The position numbers and the translations under genes were made by a program. Positions 61,916 through 64,000 of a stretch of DNA of 64,000 nucleotides are shown piece after piece; position 1 is the first letter of the stretch, and each line of letters opens with the position of its first letter. The stretch covers positions 17,285-81,284 of the forward strand of contig NZ_LMRA01000008.1 of assembly GCF_001424705.1 (NCBI RefSeq). Direction: 5' to 3'. This DNA comes from Methylobacterium sp. Leaf465. GTDB lineage: Bacteria; Pseudomonadota; Alphaproteobacteria; Rhizobiales; Beijerinckiaceae. The notes under the pieces are model-generated. The model made no database searches and was not told the origin of the DNA. It saw only the letters and a list, made by a program, of their open reading frames with translations.

Positions 61916-62668
61916 TCAGCCGCGTCCGAGATAGGGCATGGCGGTGGCCATCACGGTGAGGAACGGGACGTTGGCCGAGAGCGGCAGGCCCGCCATGTAG
62001 ACCACGGCGTCGGCGACATGCCGCACATCCATCACGGGCTCGGGGCGAATGCTGCCATCCGCCTGCCGGGCGCCCTTCGCGATCCCTGCCGTCATCTCCG
62101 TCTCGGCATTGCCGACGTCGATCTGCCCGCAGGCGATGTCGTAGGGGCGTCCGTCCAGGGCCGTCGCCTTGGTCAGGCCGGTGATCGCATGCTTGGTGGC
62201 CGCGTAGGGCGCCGAATGCGGCCGCGGCGCCTGCGCGGCGATGGAGCCGTTGTTGATGATGCGCCCGCCCCGAGGATCCTGCGCCTTCATCATCCGGAAG
62301 GCTGCCTGCGTGCACAGGAACGCACCGGTGAGGTTCACGTCGACCGAGCGTCGCCAGTCGTCGAGGGCGACCGTGTCGATCGCCGCCGCGGGCGTGAACA
62401 CCCCGGCATTGTTGAACAGGAGGTCGAGCCGCCCGAACCGCTCGCCCACCCGGGCGAACAGTCGCGCCACCGAATCCGCGTCCGCCACGTCCGTTTCCAC
62501 CACCTCCGCAGCGACGCCGGCCGCCCGCGCCGTTCCGGCCACCGCCTCCAGGGGCGCCACGCGCCGCCCGGCCAGGGCGAGATCATAGCCCGCCGCGGCC
62601 AGCGCCAAGGCCACGCTCCGTCCGATCCCCGACCCTGCCCCCGTCACCACCGCGATCCGCCCGCTCAT
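61916..62668 (-). CDS. SDR family oxidoreductase
   Basis: Classical short-chain dehydrogenase, 250 residues. Cofactor motif TGAGSGIG at 9-16, NNAG at 86-89, catalytic Ser142 (NNGSIAAQ), Tyr155 and Lys159 (YAATK). The [10 protein letters not shown] loop after strand 2 suggests NADP preference. GGGAGG precedes ATG 62668. Substrate not predictable. Leftward, upstream of prfC by about 100 bases and perhaps co-transcribed. Confidence 0.92.
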   Translation of the reverse strand: MSGRIAVVTGAGSGIGRSVALALAAAGYDLALAGRRVAPLEAVAGTARAAGVAAEVVETDVADADSVARLFARVGERFGRLDLLFNNAGVFTPAAAIDTVALDDWRRSVDVNLTGAFLCTQAAFRMMKAQDPRGGRIINNGSIAAQAPRPHSAPYAATKHAITGLTKATALDGRPYDIACGQIDVGNAETEMTAGIAKGARQADGSIRPEPVMDVRHVADAVVYMAGLPLSANVPFLTVMATAMPYLGRG

Positions 62669-62768
62669 GTCCCAACGCCTCCCGCTGAACCCGCGAGAGC
62701 CATAAGCGTCCCCTCCCCCTGTTGCCAGCACCCGATACTGCGTCTAGACACACCTCCGCCGAGCGCGA

Positions 62769-62843
<75 letters not shown>

Positions 62844-63716
62844 ACCATTTCGTCGGACTCAATATTATTCCGAGAGCACTCTCTCGAGATTGAGAGATGG
62901 TGCCACGAATCGTGCTGCACAGCCGCTATCAGACTTAGTGCCTTGCGCTGAAGATCGTTCCTCACGAAAGACATCGCTCGATTAAGCAGACTTGACGCTC
63001 GACATGGTTGGAGCGCAGAGAGAGAACTTTGCGAGTATCACCTGCCGCCATCAAGTTTAGACGACTACACTAGGCTCCCTGTATCGAGTTCTGGGCTGTG
63101 AGCTTTTTCGCGGGGTTCCGCACCGATGACTATCGACTTTAATATCGATGCTCGCAGTCAAGCTGATAGAAAATTCATGCCTAAGCCGCTGACGGCAGCT
63201 ACCCCTCTTCGAAATGGGTTCGTTCTGCGAAAACGTCTTATGGACCCAGCCACCGACCCTGGCCGGAATGAGAAGCTTGCGAAGTGCCTTATGCGAACTT
63301 CTGACTCAGCGATCTAAACCCATTTCTATTAATAATACTTGTAATATGTCTGGTAGTTCATGTAAGGTAATAGATAAAATCTTATGTATATTTTCAAAAC
63401 ACTATTTAAGTCAGTATAATCTTTCAAAATACTTAGATGGCGTTTGCAAAGCGCTTATCGTGCGGACGCACCAAGACGCTGCTCAAGGAGGATCGCGCAG
63501 GCCGTCCGACATATCTAAATTTGTATTGCTTTCCTGCCCATCGAGGAGGAGGCGGGTGCGATTCGTGGCTTTTAGACATCTATGGCTTGGTAAATGAAAT
63601 CTTCGGCACGCACCGCATTTTGGCGCTCGACAACCTGTCCGGGTACTCTCAAAAAGCCTTGGCGGTGACCGCGGCGCACCGTCTTGAGATCGACCGAACG
63701 CTTCCGGAGAGCACGT
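62844..63716. other. AT-rich stretch without credible genes
   Basis: 873 bases between tRNA-Gln and the truncated gene at the window end. Composition is well below the chromosome average in GC, particularly 63320-63440, and open frames are short with no conserved content. It looks like acquired or decayed DNA beside a tRNA gene; no integrase, att repeat or insertion-sequence end could be recognised. The last 100 bases should hold the promoter of the downstream gene. Confidence 0.5.
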
Positions 63717-64000
63717 ATGTCCAGCATGACTGTTCTGACGACGGGTCAGGATACGGTGTTGCCGCTGGACAACGACCAGATCGTTCAGGCCACTGCCGCG
63801 ACGCTGAACGCCGGCACCTACGTCTACAACGGCACGACCTCGACCTACACGGGTGGTGACCAGCTGGATGGCGACCAGATCGTTCAGGCCACTGCCGCGA
63901 CGCTGAACGCCGGCACCTACGTCTACAACGGCACGACCTCGACCTACACGGGTGGTGACCAGCTGGATGGGGGCGCCGGCTACGACGTGCTCGCGCTGAC
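63717..64000 (+). CDS. Repeat-containing calcium-binding type protein (partial)
   Basis: Starts MSSMTVLTTGQDTVLPLDND at ATG 63717 with GGAG 8 bases upstream and runs off the window after 94 codons. Two 33-residue repeats (DQIVQATAATLNAGTYVYNG and onward, ending DQLDG) follow head-to-tail, then GGAGYDVLAL, the start of hemolysin-type (RTX) calcium-binding nonapeptide sequence. Likely a large secreted protein; no signal peptide, which fits type I secretion from a C-terminal signal. Length and other domains are unknown. Confidence 0.7.
   Translation, partial: MSSMTVLTTGQDTVLPLDNDQIVQATAATLNAGTYVYNGTTSTYTGGDQLDGDQIVQATAATLNAGTYVYNGTTSTYTGGDQLDGGAGYDVLAL
63774..63971 (+). repeat. Tandem 99-bp direct repeat
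   Basis: Two copies (63774-63872 and 63873-63971) begin GACCAGATCGTTCAGGCC and differ only at the last base (C versus G). The unit is 33 codons, so the frame is kept. Confidence 0.95.

Noticed and set aside
63437..63859. 140-codon frame before and over the start of the RTX-type gene
   Set aside because: It overlaps the real frame, which has a ribosome binding site and two in-frame repeats; this one reads the repeat in a frame giving His/Arg-rich sequence.
63774..63971. CRISPR array
   Set aside because: Only two abutting copies without spacers, inside a coding frame; it is a coding tandem repeat.

Overview
The window is GC-rich chromosomal DNA from an alphaproteobacterium of the Hyphomicrobiales, most probably Methylobacterium or Methylorubrum. 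The support is a CckA/FliX/FlgI-type flagellar locus, a separate ATP synthase F0 gene cluster end, class II-type EPSP synthase, IalB and TIGR02300 family proteins, a GTTC-N7-GTTC type SOS box, an EcfG-like promoter and a PQQ-type dehydrogenase. The genus is an inference from gene content only.

Layout. 1-24.8 kb is core metabolism and information processing: the end of an atp operon (atpF), an ABC exporter pair, an alpha/beta hydrolase, an outer-membrane beta-barrel protein, an FkbM methyltransferase, sfsA, a DUF937-like protein, lexA/comEC (convergent), gltX, gltA, cmk-aroA (overlapping), a TIGR02300 protein, two near-identical tRNA-Ala(GGC) genes in a tandem repeat, a chorismate-lyase-like protein, a DUF2147 protein, alaS, a MAPEG protein, a PQQ-type sugar dehydrogenase with its cytochrome c, and recA. 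24.9-26.2 kb is an atypical patch with an orphan small gene and a decayed IS5-family transposase.

26.2-58.0 kb is a large flagellar region headed by the cell-cycle kinase gene cckA. On the minus strand lie flhB-fliR-fliQ-fliE-flgC-flgB, a fliL-fliM-DUF6468-motE block followed by exported proteins and a very large TPR protein, and flgE-flgK-flgL. On the plus strand lie fliO-fliP, flgF-flgG-flgA-flgH and flgI-flgJ-flgN-like. fliX and dksA are interspersed. fliF, fliG, fliN, flhA, flagellin, motA/B and flgD are not in the window.

The most interesting signal is regulatory. TTAA-N7-TTAA boxes (CtrA type) and a 15-bp palindrome CGGCA-N5-TGCCG (resembling the Caulobacter ftr/FlbD element) occur side by side between the divergent fliL/flgF and fliX/flgI pairs and upstream of flgB. 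The palindrome also precedes flgE, and a CtrA box stands alone before fliO. Three of the palindromes sit about 75-100 bp upstream of sigma-54 type GG-N10-GC promoters for flgF, flgI and flgE. With cckA and fliX in the same locus, this reads as a two-tier CtrA then FlbD/sigma-54 flagellar hierarchy written in the DNA.

58.0-64 kb holds a BLUF photoreceptor next to a single-domain response regulator, a DUF2189 membrane protein, prfC, an SDR dehydrogenase, tRNA-Gln(TTG), an AT-rich geneless stretch, and the start of a truncated repeat-containing calcium-binding type protein with a 99-bp tandem duplication.
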